A stretch of 64,000 bases of DNA from Paludibacteraceae bacterium (GTDB lineage Bacteria > Bacteroidota > Bacteroidia > Bacteroidales > Paludibacteraceae): positions 1 to 64,000 of the forward strand of contig JAKSNJ010000008.1 of assembly GCA_024399965.1 (NCBI GenBank), in the 5' to 3' direction. The notes below the pieces were generated by a model. It made no database searches, was not told the origin of the DNA, and saw nothing but the letters and a program-made list of their open reading frames with translations. The position numbers and the translations under genes were made by a program. Shown one piece after another: positions 55,576-62,571 of this stretch. How positions within the stretch are numbered: position 1 is the stretch's first letter; each line of letters opens with the position of its first letter.

Positions 55576-56272
55576 AATTCACTATTGAATTTCTCACGGC
55601 ATCAATGGCCTCGTCCATCGTGGCAAATTGGTGCAAATCCATTTCGGGTAAGATAGTCATCGTTATCGGGTGACGCGTTACCATCTTGGCATTTCGGTTC
55701 ATTACCTCATAGCACCCGTCCAAACGAATAGGAATAATCGGCAATCCTACTTCCCACGCAATCTGAAAAGCACCACGTTTGAATCGGCTCACCTGACCAT
55801 CTTTTGTGCGTGTGCCCTCTGGGAAAATAACCGTCGAAACACCGTTGGTCAACTGTTTCTCTATCGCCCGAATACTCTCGGCACCCGAGGAGGCACGACC
55901 TCTATCAACGCATATATGTCCGGCTGCTTTGCACGCCGTACCCACCAACGGAATACGACCTATCTCCTTCTTCATCAACCACTTAAACACTACCGGCAAC
56001 CAACCATAGATGGCAAAAATATCAAAAACAGATTGATGATTACTCACAAATACATAACTCTGTCCCTGACGAATATGCTCCGTGCCCACTACTTTTACCG
56101 GAATAAAAAACAGCCAGCAATAGCACCGTGCCCAAAACGCCTGAATGCGGTTCAGCCACCAACTGTTTTTCCACGGTATAGCCACGATGGTGATGATCGC
56201 ACATAAAATGGTCAGTACCACCAAAATAGGCAAGGCAATAAAGTATTGATATAAAACGCTAATTTTCGACAT
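55568..56272 (-). CDS. plsC: 1-acyl-sn-glycerol-3-phosphate acyltransferase
   Basis: Adds the second acyl chain to make phosphatidic acid at the inner membrane. The 234-residue protein has an N-terminal hydrophobic anchor (FIALPILVVLTILCAIITIV), the HX4D site as NHQSVFDIFA near 82, the FPEGTRTKDGQ loop and PIIPIRLDG. Overlaps the PfkB gene by 14 bp. Confidence 0.95.
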   Translation of the reverse strand: MSKISVLYQYFIALPILVVLTILCAIITIVAIPWKNSWWLNRIQAFWARCYCWLFFIPVKVVGTEHIRQGQSYVFVSNHQSVFDIFAIYGWLPVVFKWLMKKEIGRIPLVGTACKAAGHICVDRGRASSGAESIRAIEKQLTNGVSTVIFPEGTRTKDGQVSRFKRGAFQIAWEVGLPIIPIRLDGCYEVMNRNAKMVTRHPITMTILPEMDLHQFATMDEAIDAVRNSIVNYA

Positions 56273-57263
56273 TATACTTCATCAGGAATCCACGATACAT
56301 CGCACAAATACGCCGAATTTCATCCCATGTTTCCTCGCTGAGTTTAGTACCAATGATTTCCACCACACGACCGGCGGCTATCGTTCCTATTTCTCCGCAA
56401 CGACGAATATCAAAACCGTCGCTCAAGGCATGTAGGAAACCACCGGCATACAGGTCGCCGGCACCGGTTGAGTCGGTACAAGACGTTGTAATCGCACCTA
56501 TTTGGTAACGTTTATCTCCCTGCTGCACATAACTTCCGCGCTTACCAACTTTCACCACAGCAATATCACATTGCTGGGCGATATTTTGCACGGATTCTTC
56601 AGGATTGAGGTGGGTATAGGCAAAACTCTCGTCCTCGTTGGCGAAGACGATATCTACATATTTACGCACCAGATCTTTCAGGAAAGCATGGTTTTCGTTG
56701 ACCACATTGTACGATGCCAAATCCAGCGAAATCATACATCCTGCCTCCTTCGCCAAGCGAATGGCTTTCTCTATCAGTTCGTGGTCTTGCACCAAATAAC
56801 CCTCGATATGGAAGATATCATAACCCACAAAAGCGGCTTTTTCGATATCATCTGCATGCATATCTGCGGCGGCGCCCAAGTAGGTAGCAAAGGTACGTTC
56901 ACCATCGGGGGTAATCAGCACAATAGAGCAACCGGACATCTTATCGGACTGCAACAGAACGGGTTTAACACCGTTCTTTATCAAGTCCTCACGGTAAAAA
57001 TCACCCACTTCGTCATTGCCCACCTTGCCGATGAAAGCGGCCTTTCCACCCAACTGAGTGATGGTCGTAATCGTGTTGCTGGCACTACCGCCGGCCACCA
57101 TTTTTTTACGTACCGATAAGAAACGAGTTTGAATCTGCTCACATTGCTCCATCGTAATCAGATTCATTGAGCCCTTGGGCAAACCCAACTCACGGAGGTC
57201 ATCTTCACTGACTTGAAGCAGAATATCTGTCAGTGCATTACCCAGTCCTAATACCTTTTTCAT
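56259..57263 (-). CDS. PfkB-family carbohydrate/adenosine-type kinase
   Basis: A 334-residue ribokinase-fold enzyme. GGSASNTI near 58 and DSTGAGDLYAGGF near 260 are the PfkB signatures. The pattern KVGNDEVGDFYREDL with SPDGERTF-like ITPDGERTFATYLGA is close to the Bacteroidales group annotated as adenosine kinase or ribokinase-like protein. Substrate cannot be named from sequence. First gene of the leftward run PfkB-plsC-dacB-birA-rfbB; no clear promoter form was found before it. Confidence 0.85.
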   Translation of the reverse strand: MKKVLGLGNALTDILLQVSEDDLRELGLPKGSMNLITMEQCEQIQTRFLSVRKKMVAGGSASNTITTITQLGGKAAFIGKVGNDEVGDFYREDLIKNGVKPVLLQSDKMSGCSIVLITPDGERTFATYLGAAADMHADDIEKAAFVGYDIFHIEGYLVQDHELIEKAIRLAKEAGCMISLDLASYNVVNENHAFLKDLVRKYVDIVFANEDESFAYTHLNPEESVQNIAQQCDIAVVKVGKRGSYVQQGDKRYQIGAITTSCTDSTGAGDLYAGGFLHALSDGFDIRRCGEIGTIAAGRVVEIIGTKLSEETWDEIRRICAMYRGFLMKYNVEN

Positions 57264-57355
57264 TCTATTTTGGTCTGTTTTTTTGTCATTTTTAGCACCT
57301 TCAAATGCTCAGATTGTACTTTTTTGCAGAAAAAATGCATTTTTTTCGAAAAAAA

Positions 57356-57387
57356 TTTGGTCATGTCCAAAAAAAGCAGTACCTTTG
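57356..57387 (+). promoter_or_regulatory. Promoter of tRNA-Asn
   Basis: TTTG at 57356-57359, 20-nt gap, TACCTTTG at 57380-57387; transcript start near 57391, about 20 nt before the tRNA. Confidence 0.8.
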
Positions 57388-57410
57388 CACTCGCTTTCGA
57401 AAAAAAGCAT

Positions 57411-57484
57411 GCTTCCTTAGCTCAGTCGGTTAGAGCATCTGACTGTTAATCAGGGGGTCCTAGGTTCAAGTCCTAGAGGGAGCG
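57411..57484 (+). tRNA. tRNA-Asn (anticodon GTT)
   Basis: A complete cloverleaf: acceptor gcttcct with agggagc and discriminator G57484, D-arm with agctcagtcggttagag, anticodon stem tctga/tcagg with GTT at 57445-57447, T-arm with ggttcaagtcc. The CCA end is not encoded. It stands between the PfkB and efp genes with its own promoter and a terminator. Confidence 0.97.
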
Positions 57485-57527
57485 CAATCTCTTCAATAAA
57501 GACGAAGTTCTTTGTTAAGAAAATTCA

Positions 57528-57570
57528 AAATGCAAGTCTTGTAAACCAAGGACTTGCATTTTTCTTTTCT
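57528..57570. terminator. Bidirectional terminator between tRNA-Asn and efp
   Basis: An 11-bp perfect stem aaatgcaagtc/gacttgcattt (57528-57538 and 57551-57561) with a 12-nt loop, followed by a T-rich run on the + strand; serves the convergent tRNA-Asn and efp transcripts. Confidence 0.85.
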
Positions 57571-57586
57571 CCCATTCCCCTGTATA

Positions 57587-58150
57587 TTAACGTACGCGTT
57601 CGCAGTAACTGCCGTCGCGCGTATCTACGCGGATGATTTCACCTTCGTTGCAGAACAGAGGAACACGAATCTCTGCGCCGGTCTCCAATTTAGCCGGTTT
57701 CAAAGTGTTCGTAGCGGTATCACCCTTCAGGCCTGGCTCCGTATATGCAATTGCCAACTCTACCTTCGTGGGCAACTCTGCGAACAAAACGGTATCCGTC
57801 GAAGCATCGCTCACTACGTCGCAAACCATACCTTCTTTCAGAAAATCAACACCCGTAATCAAGTCATGAGCGATAGGAATTTGCTCGTATGTCTCTTGGT
57901 CCATGAAGATATAGTCCGTTCCTTCTGCATACAGATATTGGTAAGGACGACGCTCTACGCGTACATCTTCCAATTTCTCACCGATATTGAAACGACGCTC
58001 CAAAACGCGGCCATCTACCACATCTTTGAACTTAACACGCATAATCGTGTTGCCTTTTCCGGGTTTAACATGCAGAAATTCAATTACGAAATACAAACGG
58101 CCGTCCATACGAATGCAAACACCGTTCTTAATGTCTTGTGAGTTAATCAT
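57587..58150 (-). CDS. efp: Translation elongation factor P
   Basis: Helps the ribosome through polyproline stretches. The 187-residue protein has three beta-barrel domains; the loop HVKPGKGNTIMRV puts K32 at the modified position. C-terminal GEIIRVDTRDGSYCERVR. The modification enzyme is not in the window. Its promoter lies at 58187-58218, back to back with that of marC. Confidence 0.97.
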   Translation of the reverse strand: MINSQDIKNGVCIRMDGRLYFVIEFLHVKPGKGNTIMRVKFKDVVDGRVLERRFNIGEKLEDVRVERRPYQYLYAEGTDYIFMDQETYEQIPIAHDLITGVDFLKEGMVCDVVSDASTDTVLFAELPTKVELAIAYTEPGLKGDTATNTLKPAKLETGAEIRVPLFCNEGEIIRVDTRDGSYCERVR

Positions 58151-58186
58151 ATTACTTTATTTTATAAATTATGTCTAAAAACGTTG

Positions 58187-58218
58187 CAAAGATACAAATT
58201 TTTTTTGATATATACAAA
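58187..58218 (-). promoter_or_regulatory. Promoter of efp
   Basis: Minus strand TTTG (58218-58215), 20-nt gap, TATCTTTG (58194-58187). Confidence 0.8.
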
Positions 58219-58234
58219 TTTTTTTGTAATTTTG
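58204..58234 (+). promoter_or_regulatory. Promoter of marC
   Basis: TTTG at 58204-58207, 19-nt gap, TAATTTTG at 58227-58234. It overlaps the divergent efp promoter, so polymerase binding to the two may be exclusive. Confidence 0.75.
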
Positions 58235-58270
58235 CACAGGAATTTAGACCTAAATATATTTCACACGCGT

Positions 58271-58945
58271 ATGAGTGACTTTTTTGGAACAATAAACATT
58301 TGGCAGATTATCTCTGCATTTATCTTTCTTATTGCCATCATCGACCCGTTTGGCTCGCTGCCTTTTGTCATTGACATGCGGGAAAAATCTATTCCCATTC
58401 ATCCCATACGGGTATGCCTGTATTCCACCTTTATCTTGTGTGCTTTTCTCCTTTTGGGGGACGGAGTTCTGATGGTTTTTGGCGTTAAAGCGGAGTATTT
58501 TGCCATTGCAGGTGGATTTGTTATTTTCCTCATGGCGCTCGAAATGTTGTTGGATGTCGTCTTCTTCAAGATGAACAACTTAGGGGCAGACGGCGACCTG
58601 ATTCCATTGGCGTTCCCCATGTATGCCGGACCGGGTGCCTTCACGGCTTTGTTGTCACTCACCACGGATTATAGCATCATTAACTTGCTGATTGCCATAC
58701 TGGTATGTATGATTTTCCTCGGGGGAGTTCTGCTTGGTATCAACCAACTTATTCGTTACCTTAAGCCCGTTTCGCTGTATATTATTCGTAAATTCTTTGG
58801 CGTTATCGTTTTGGGAATAGCCGTGCAATTGATGTTCGGTAATTTGGTTAAGGTGTTCCACCACGACAATACCCAGACCGCGCCTGTCATATCTGCTACT
58901 GTTGTCGATGCTGTCTCTGGAAATACTGCAATGCCTAACTTCTAA
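58271..58945 (+). CDS. marC: MarC-family integral membrane protein
   Basis: A 224-residue protein with six membrane helices. IIDPFGSLPFVIDM in the first helices and PLAFPMYAGPGAFTALLSLT in the middle are MarC/UPF0056 signatures; once linked to multiple antibiotic resistance, the role is now unclear. ATG 58271 is used since the longer frame from 58184 runs through the promoter. It overlaps queG by 38 bp. Confidence 0.9.
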   Translation: MSDFFGTINIWQIISAFIFLIAIIDPFGSLPFVIDMREKSIPIHPIRVCLYSTFILCAFLLLGDGVLMVFGVKAEYFAIAGGFVIFLMALEMLLDVVFFKMNNLGADGDLIPLAFPMYAGPGAFTALLSLTTDYSIINLLIAILVCMIFLGGVLLGINQLIRYLKPVSLYIIRKFFGVIVLGIAVQLMFGNLVKVFHHDNTQTAPVISATVVDAVSGNTAMPNF

Positions 58946-59585
58946 GGTCGGCTTTGACGATTGCGGAGTCGCCCCTGCCGGATATTTGGAGCCGGAAGCC
59001 CGTTTTATGGACGAGTGGTTGAGGCAGGGTTTACATGGCAACATGTCCTACTTGGAGCGCAATCGTTCTCTCCGATATGACCCGCGTGAATTGGTAAAAA
59101 ACGCCCAATCCATCGTGGTTTGTGTCCTCACTTACGAACATAGCGGACACGATTACCACCGAGCCATCAAGTCCAAACTCTACGAATTAGAGGCATTACT
59201 CCTACAGCAGGGACTAATCACCCCCTGCGACACCCAAAATAAGTTCTGCGACAGCGCCCCGTTCTTGGAACGGGCATGGGCAGTCAAAGCAGGATTGGGG
59301 CAAGTTGGCAAGAACCACCAACTCATTCACCCCACCCTCGGCAGTTACGTGCATTTAGGCGAATTGGTACTCAAAGAACCGGTGGAACAAACAACTGTGC
59401 ATCGTGCATTGTCAACCGTCAACTGCTCCAACTGCTCCGATTGCACGCTCTGCATAGATGCTTGCCCGGGAGGCGCTTTGGGGCAGCCACAATGGGACGC
59501 CCGTAAATGCGTGGCATACACCACCCACAAATGTACTGTCTGTCAACAAGTTTGTCCGATGAATAAAGGAAAAAATCATGAATAA
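58908..59585 (+). CDS. queG: Epoxyqueuosine reductase, short form
   Basis: Reduces epoxyqueuosine to queuosine in tRNA with cobalamin and two 4Fe-4S clusters. From ATG 58908 it is 225 residues, 80 or more shorter than usual. The active region is kept (FCDSAPFLERAWAVKAGLGQ, VGKNHQLIHP), as are both ferredoxin motifs: CSDCTLCIDACPGGAL and CTVCQQVCPMN with an extra Cys in DARKC. The segment between the two motifs (usually LTIE...GPIPEE...GCD) is cut to AYTTH, and the C-terminal HEAT-like part is missing. Residues just before the first cluster (TVHRALSTVN) come from a heptamer array. A TTG start at 58902 is possible. Confidence 0.88.
   Translation: MLSLEILQCLTSKVGFDDCGVAPAGYLEPEARFMDEWLRQGLHGNMSYLERNRSLRYDPRELVKNAQSIVVCVLTYEHSGHDYHRAIKSKLYELEALLLQQGLITPCDTQNKFCDSAPFLERAWAVKAGLGQVGKNHQLIHPTLGSYVHLGELVLKEPVEQTTVHRALSTVNCSNCSDCTLCIDACPGGALGQPQWDARKCVAYTTHKCTVCQQVCPMNKGKNHE
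59395..59422 (+). repeat. Four heptamer-like units (TCGTGCA family) inside queG
   Basis: ctgtgca, tcgtgca, ttgtcaa and ccgtcaa follow without gaps and encode TVHRALSTVN before the first Fe-S motif. Two of the units match those in ribD at 22005-22032 in the same order. Confidence 0.75.
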
Positions 59586-60024
59586 TCTGCAACAAATGCG
59601 TATCGCCATGGCAAGTGACCATGCCGGATATACGCTCAAAAAACACATTGAGGTCTATCTGCTCGCACAAGGAGCAACGGTAACGGACTTTGGTTGCCCA
59701 TCTACCGAATCCTGTGACTATCCCGACTTTGCCCATCCCATGGCAGCAGCCGTTGAACAGGGCACTTTCGATTTCGGTATCGCCGTCTGCTCCACCGGCA
59801 ACGGCATCACCATGACCTGCAACCATCACCAAGGTATTCGGGCTGCCCTCTGTTGGGACACCCCTTTGGCTGATTTGGCACGCCGTCACAACAATGCCAA
59901 TATCTTGGGACTGCCGGCCAACTTTATCTCTGCCGAAAAGGCAATAGAAATCGTTAACACCTTCTTTACCACCGACTTTGAGGGCGGTCGTCATGAGCGT
60001 CGTACCAATAAAATCCCTGTTTAA
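59578..60024 (+). CDS. rpiB: Ribose-5-phosphate isomerase B
   Basis: Interconverts ribose 5-phosphate and ribulose 5-phosphate. The 148-residue protein has MASDHAGYTLK, the catalytic Cys in VCSTGNGITMTCN and NILGLPANFIS. Family LacAB/RpiB. It overlaps queG by 8 bp and the next gene by up to 47 bp. Confidence 0.95.
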   Translation: MNNLQQMRIAMASDHAGYTLKKHIEVYLLAQGATVTDFGCPSTESCDYPDFAHPMAAAVEQGTFDFGIAVCSTGNGITMTCNHHQGIRAALCWDTPLADLARRHNNANILGLPANFISAEKAIEIVNTFFTTDFEGGRHERRTNKIPV

Positions 60025-61069
60025 TCATCTTCTTGCAGAAGGTGCGTACATTCTGTCCCGCTTCGGAATAGAGTGCGTTTCCCCTATGCCCACTTTCCTT
60101 TCTGTCGAGCCGGCTGATGTATGTCAACTTAGTTGTCCGCAATGCCCTGTTGGGTGTGCCGGTAAAAACCGGGTGCTACCCGACGGTCGACCGACAGTCG
60201 ACCGACAGTCGAAGCACACGTCATCAACACATTATTTAGACCTGCAGCACTTTCAGCACATTCTTGCGCAGACCCGCGGATATGTCCACACGATTCAGTT
60301 CTTTTTTCAAGGAGAACCTCTGCTCAATCCCCAACTGCCGGAAATGATTCAGTTAGCACATCAGGCCCGTATCTACACCATCGTTTCCACCAACGCACAG
60401 GCACTTACGCCTCTTTTGGCAGAGAAAATTATCCAAGCAGGATTGGACAGAATCATTGTATCCATCGATGGTTTGAGTGAAGAATCATACACCGCCTATC
60501 GACAGGGCGGCTCGCTCAACAAGGCCCTGCAAGGACTCATCGACCTGCGAAATGCCAAAAATCAATTAGGTGCGCACACCCACATCGAACTGCAATGTCT
60601 TCGTCTCAAGAGCAACGAACACGAATGGGCGCTATTTCAACGGAGTTATCGGCAGATGGGAGCAGATTCGCTGTCCCTAAAAACGGCACAGTTCTATGAT
60701 TACGAGCATGGCAATTCACTCATGCCTACCGACCAGCAATACAGCCGTTATCAGCAGATGGAGGACGGCAATTATATGTCAAAAAACCGCCTATACATCG
60801 GCAAAACACAACTTTTTCAAAAACTCCTGCATCGCCATGCGTGCAAACGGCTGCTGATGGGTTGCGTCATCACCGTACACGGCAACGTGCTGCCTTGCTG
60901 TTTTGACAAGTCCCACCAACACGTCATGGGCAATCTTTTTAACGAAACATCAGACACAGCACACAGCACCTTACGTGCCATTTGGCACAACGATGATTTT
61001 CGTCGCTTCCGTCATCAAGTACGGCTTTCGCGACAAACATTCCCCATCTGTATGAATTGTACGGAATGA
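59993..61069 (+). CDS. Radical SAM/SPASM enzyme with a repeat-derived insert
   Basis: A radical SAM protein of about 358 residues from ATG 59993 (59978 also possible). The cluster motif is C-x3-C-x2-C (CQLSCPQC), and a C-terminal SPASM-type region has CKRLLMGCVITVHGNVLPCC and CMNCTE. Substrate unknown; the group includes peptide- and tRNA-modifying maturases. Just after the radical SAM motif an insert encodes LPDGRPTVDRQSKHTSSTHY, made from three 11-bp units, nearly the same peptide as in PrmC. It overlaps rpiB in another frame. Confidence 0.85.
   Translation: MSVVPIKSLFNHLLAEGAYILSRFGIECVSPMPTFLSVEPADVCQLSCPQCPVGCAGKNRVLPDGRPTVDRQSKHTSSTHYLDLQHFQHILAQTRGYVHTIQFFFQGEPLLNPQLPEMIQLAHQARIYTIVSTNAQALTPLLAEKIIQAGLDRIIVSIDGLSEESYTAYRQGGSLNKALQGLIDLRNAKNQLGAHTHIELQCLRLKSNEHEWALFQRSYRQMGADSLSLKTAQFYDYEHGNSLMPTDQQYSRYQQMEDGNYMSKNRLYIGKTQLFQKLLHRHACKRLLMGCVITVHGNVLPCCFDKSHQHVMGNLFNETSDTAHSTLRAIWHNDDFRRFRHQVRLSRQTFPICMNCTE
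60181..60213 (+). repeat. Three 11-bp tandem units inside the radical SAM gene
   Basis: cgacggtcgac, cgacagtcgac, cgacagtcgaa: 33 bp, frame-neutral, followed by gcacacg. The prmC array ends in the same way (cgacggtcgaa then gcatacg). Confidence 0.9.
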
Positions 61070-61072
61070 CGC

Positions 61073-61966
61073 TTACAGGCGCATTTCAATACCGGCAAAG
61101 AAGCCGTCTTGGTACCTTAGATAAAGCAACAAGTCAGAGGTTTTTCCGGTAAATAGCCCACCGATTTGGCAGGTAAACCACACGGAATCAAAGTGATACC
61201 CATTGCTCGGAAAGGGCTCTTTGGTAAAAGAATACCCATACAACAGTGGCAGGTCACGCGTCTGCTCACTCCACGAAATACGTGTCCAACTGATTTGCGG
61301 ACCGGCACTCAGCAACACGGCAAAGTTAGTAAACACCGGCAAATGAACGCCCACCATCGGGATGTAGAAGAACTGAATACCTTGCGACGGAATGGCCATT
61401 TCGTACATGTATTGGGGAGCGCGATGGTCACGAGGGTGTACCAGCCATGTCGTCTGCACATGTGACACGTTTTCATAAAAAGGTGCATTAAAACCCCATT
61501 GGCAGGGCTCAAGCGAGAATAAACCGATGCGCATATCAAACAGCGAAGCATGCATCGTGGCACCTGTTCCAAGTCCTGCACCAAGGGCAAACCAACGCAT
61601 TTTGAAGAAACCGTTTTCCACCTGATAATCCCACGCCATTCGATTGAAATTTGTGGTGAGTTTTACGACTTTTTCATCTTCGGGCTCCAGCCATATATTC
61701 AGCAACTGATTGACACCGTCTTGAATGGTGATGGTATCCATGTACGGACGGTAACCGTCTTTTGTAATCAGCAGCGAGTGAACACCTGCCGTTGTGGACA
61801 ATGTAATTTTTCCTCCTTTCATCGGGAAAACGTCTTCTTTATCCACCACCACTTCACACCCGTTAACCGCCGTATGAATAGTCATCCAGCCCACCGCGAG
61901 ACAGGGCGAAACACACATCGCCCAAGCTGCCAACAAGCCCAAAATATGTTTATGCCAACTGTTCAT
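61073..61966 (-). CDS. PEGA-domain exported protein
   Basis: A 297-residue protein with signal peptide (HILGLLAAWAMCVSPCLAVG) and a PEGA-like Ig domain (VHSLLITKDGYRPYMDTITI, about 55-100), then a barrel-like C-terminal half (GLGTGATMHASLFDMRIGLF, ISWTRISWSEQ) suggesting an outer-membrane location. ATG 61966 is chosen over GTG 61981, which sits 5 bases before the promoter. Its end is 4 bp from the convergent radical SAM gene. Function unknown. Confidence 0.75.
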   Translation of the reverse strand: MNSWHKHILGLLAAWAMCVSPCLAVGWMTIHTAVNGCEVVVDKEDVFPMKGGKITLSTTAGVHSLLITKDGYRPYMDTITIQDGVNQLLNIWLEPEDEKVVKLTTNFNRMAWDYQVENGFFKMRWFALGAGLGTGATMHASLFDMRIGLFSLEPCQWGFNAPFYENVSHVQTTWLVHPRDHRAPQYMYEMAIPSQGIQFFYIPMVGVHLPVFTNFAVLLSAGPQISWTRISWSEQTRDLPLLYGYSFTKEPFPSNGYHFDSVWFTCQIGGLFTGKTSDLLLYLRYQDGFFAGIEMRL

Positions 61967-61985
61967 CGCAAAAGAGTTCACGGTG

Positions 61986-62016
61986 CAAAATTACTCATTT
62001 TTTTGCATATATGCAA
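61986..62016 (-). promoter_or_regulatory. Promoter of the PEGA-domain gene
   Basis: Minus strand TTG (62016-62014), 20-nt gap, TAATTTTG (61993-61986); leader about 16 nt to ATG 61966. Confidence 0.75.
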
Positions 62017-62044
62017 TAATTTGTGGAACAAAATGGCTATTTAC

Positions 62045-62075
62045 TTGCATATATCGCGAAAAAAGTGTAACTTTG
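62045..62075 (+). promoter_or_regulatory. Promoter of the YhcH-family gene
   Basis: TTG at 62045-62047, 20-nt gap, TAACTTTG at 62068-62075; leader about 25 nt. Confidence 0.75.
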
Positions 62076-62103
62076 CAGGCAAATAAATTAAACGAACTGT
62101 ATT

Positions 62104-62559
62104 ATGATACTTGACAAATTAGAAAATGCGGATTTGTACTTCGAGGTTGTACCTCGTTTCCGCGAGTTTATGGAGTTTTACAATGCGAATGACTTAGAGG
62201 AATTACCCGCCTGCAAACTTAAGTTGCAAGGTGACGACCTGTTTGTCAATATAATGGACTTCACCGGCAAGGAAGAAAAAGACTGCAAAATGGAGTCTCA
62301 CCGTGACTACATTGACATTCAAATCCCCGTCAACGGTGACGAAATGATGGGTTGGAAAGCCCAAGAGGATTGTCAACAAGTTGCCTCTGAGTATAATGAG
62401 GACAAGGATATGGCGCTCTACAATGACCCGCAAACGGCCACTATCATGGTGCCCAAAGGCCATTTCGTAGTGTTCTTCCCCAGCGATGGTCACCGCCCCG
62501 GTATTGCCCCCGGCAAGAAATACCGCAAACTGATTGTTAAGACACGCGTTGTTGAATAA
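62104..62559 (+). CDS. YhcH/YjgK/YiaL-family sugar-acid protein
   Basis: A 151-residue cupin-like protein of the YhcH family (DUF386), which includes the beta subunit of evolved beta-galactosidase and a putative N-glycolylneuraminate-handling protein. Features: SHRDYIDIQIPVNGDEMMGW, FVVFFPSDGHRPGIAPG and KLIVKTRVV. The conserved His and Glu residues (SHRD, DGHRP) would hold a metal. The true substrate is not known. It is followed 12 bp later by glgB. Confidence 0.9.
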   Translation: MILDKLENADLYFEVVPRFREFMEFYNANDLEELPACKLKLQGDDLFVNIMDFTGKEEKDCKMESHRDYIDIQIPVNGDEMMGWKAQEDCQQVASEYNEDKDMALYNDPQTATIMVPKGHFVVFFPSDGHRPGIAPGKKYRKLIVKTRVVE

Positions 62560-62571
62560 GCCCGTCTCCTT

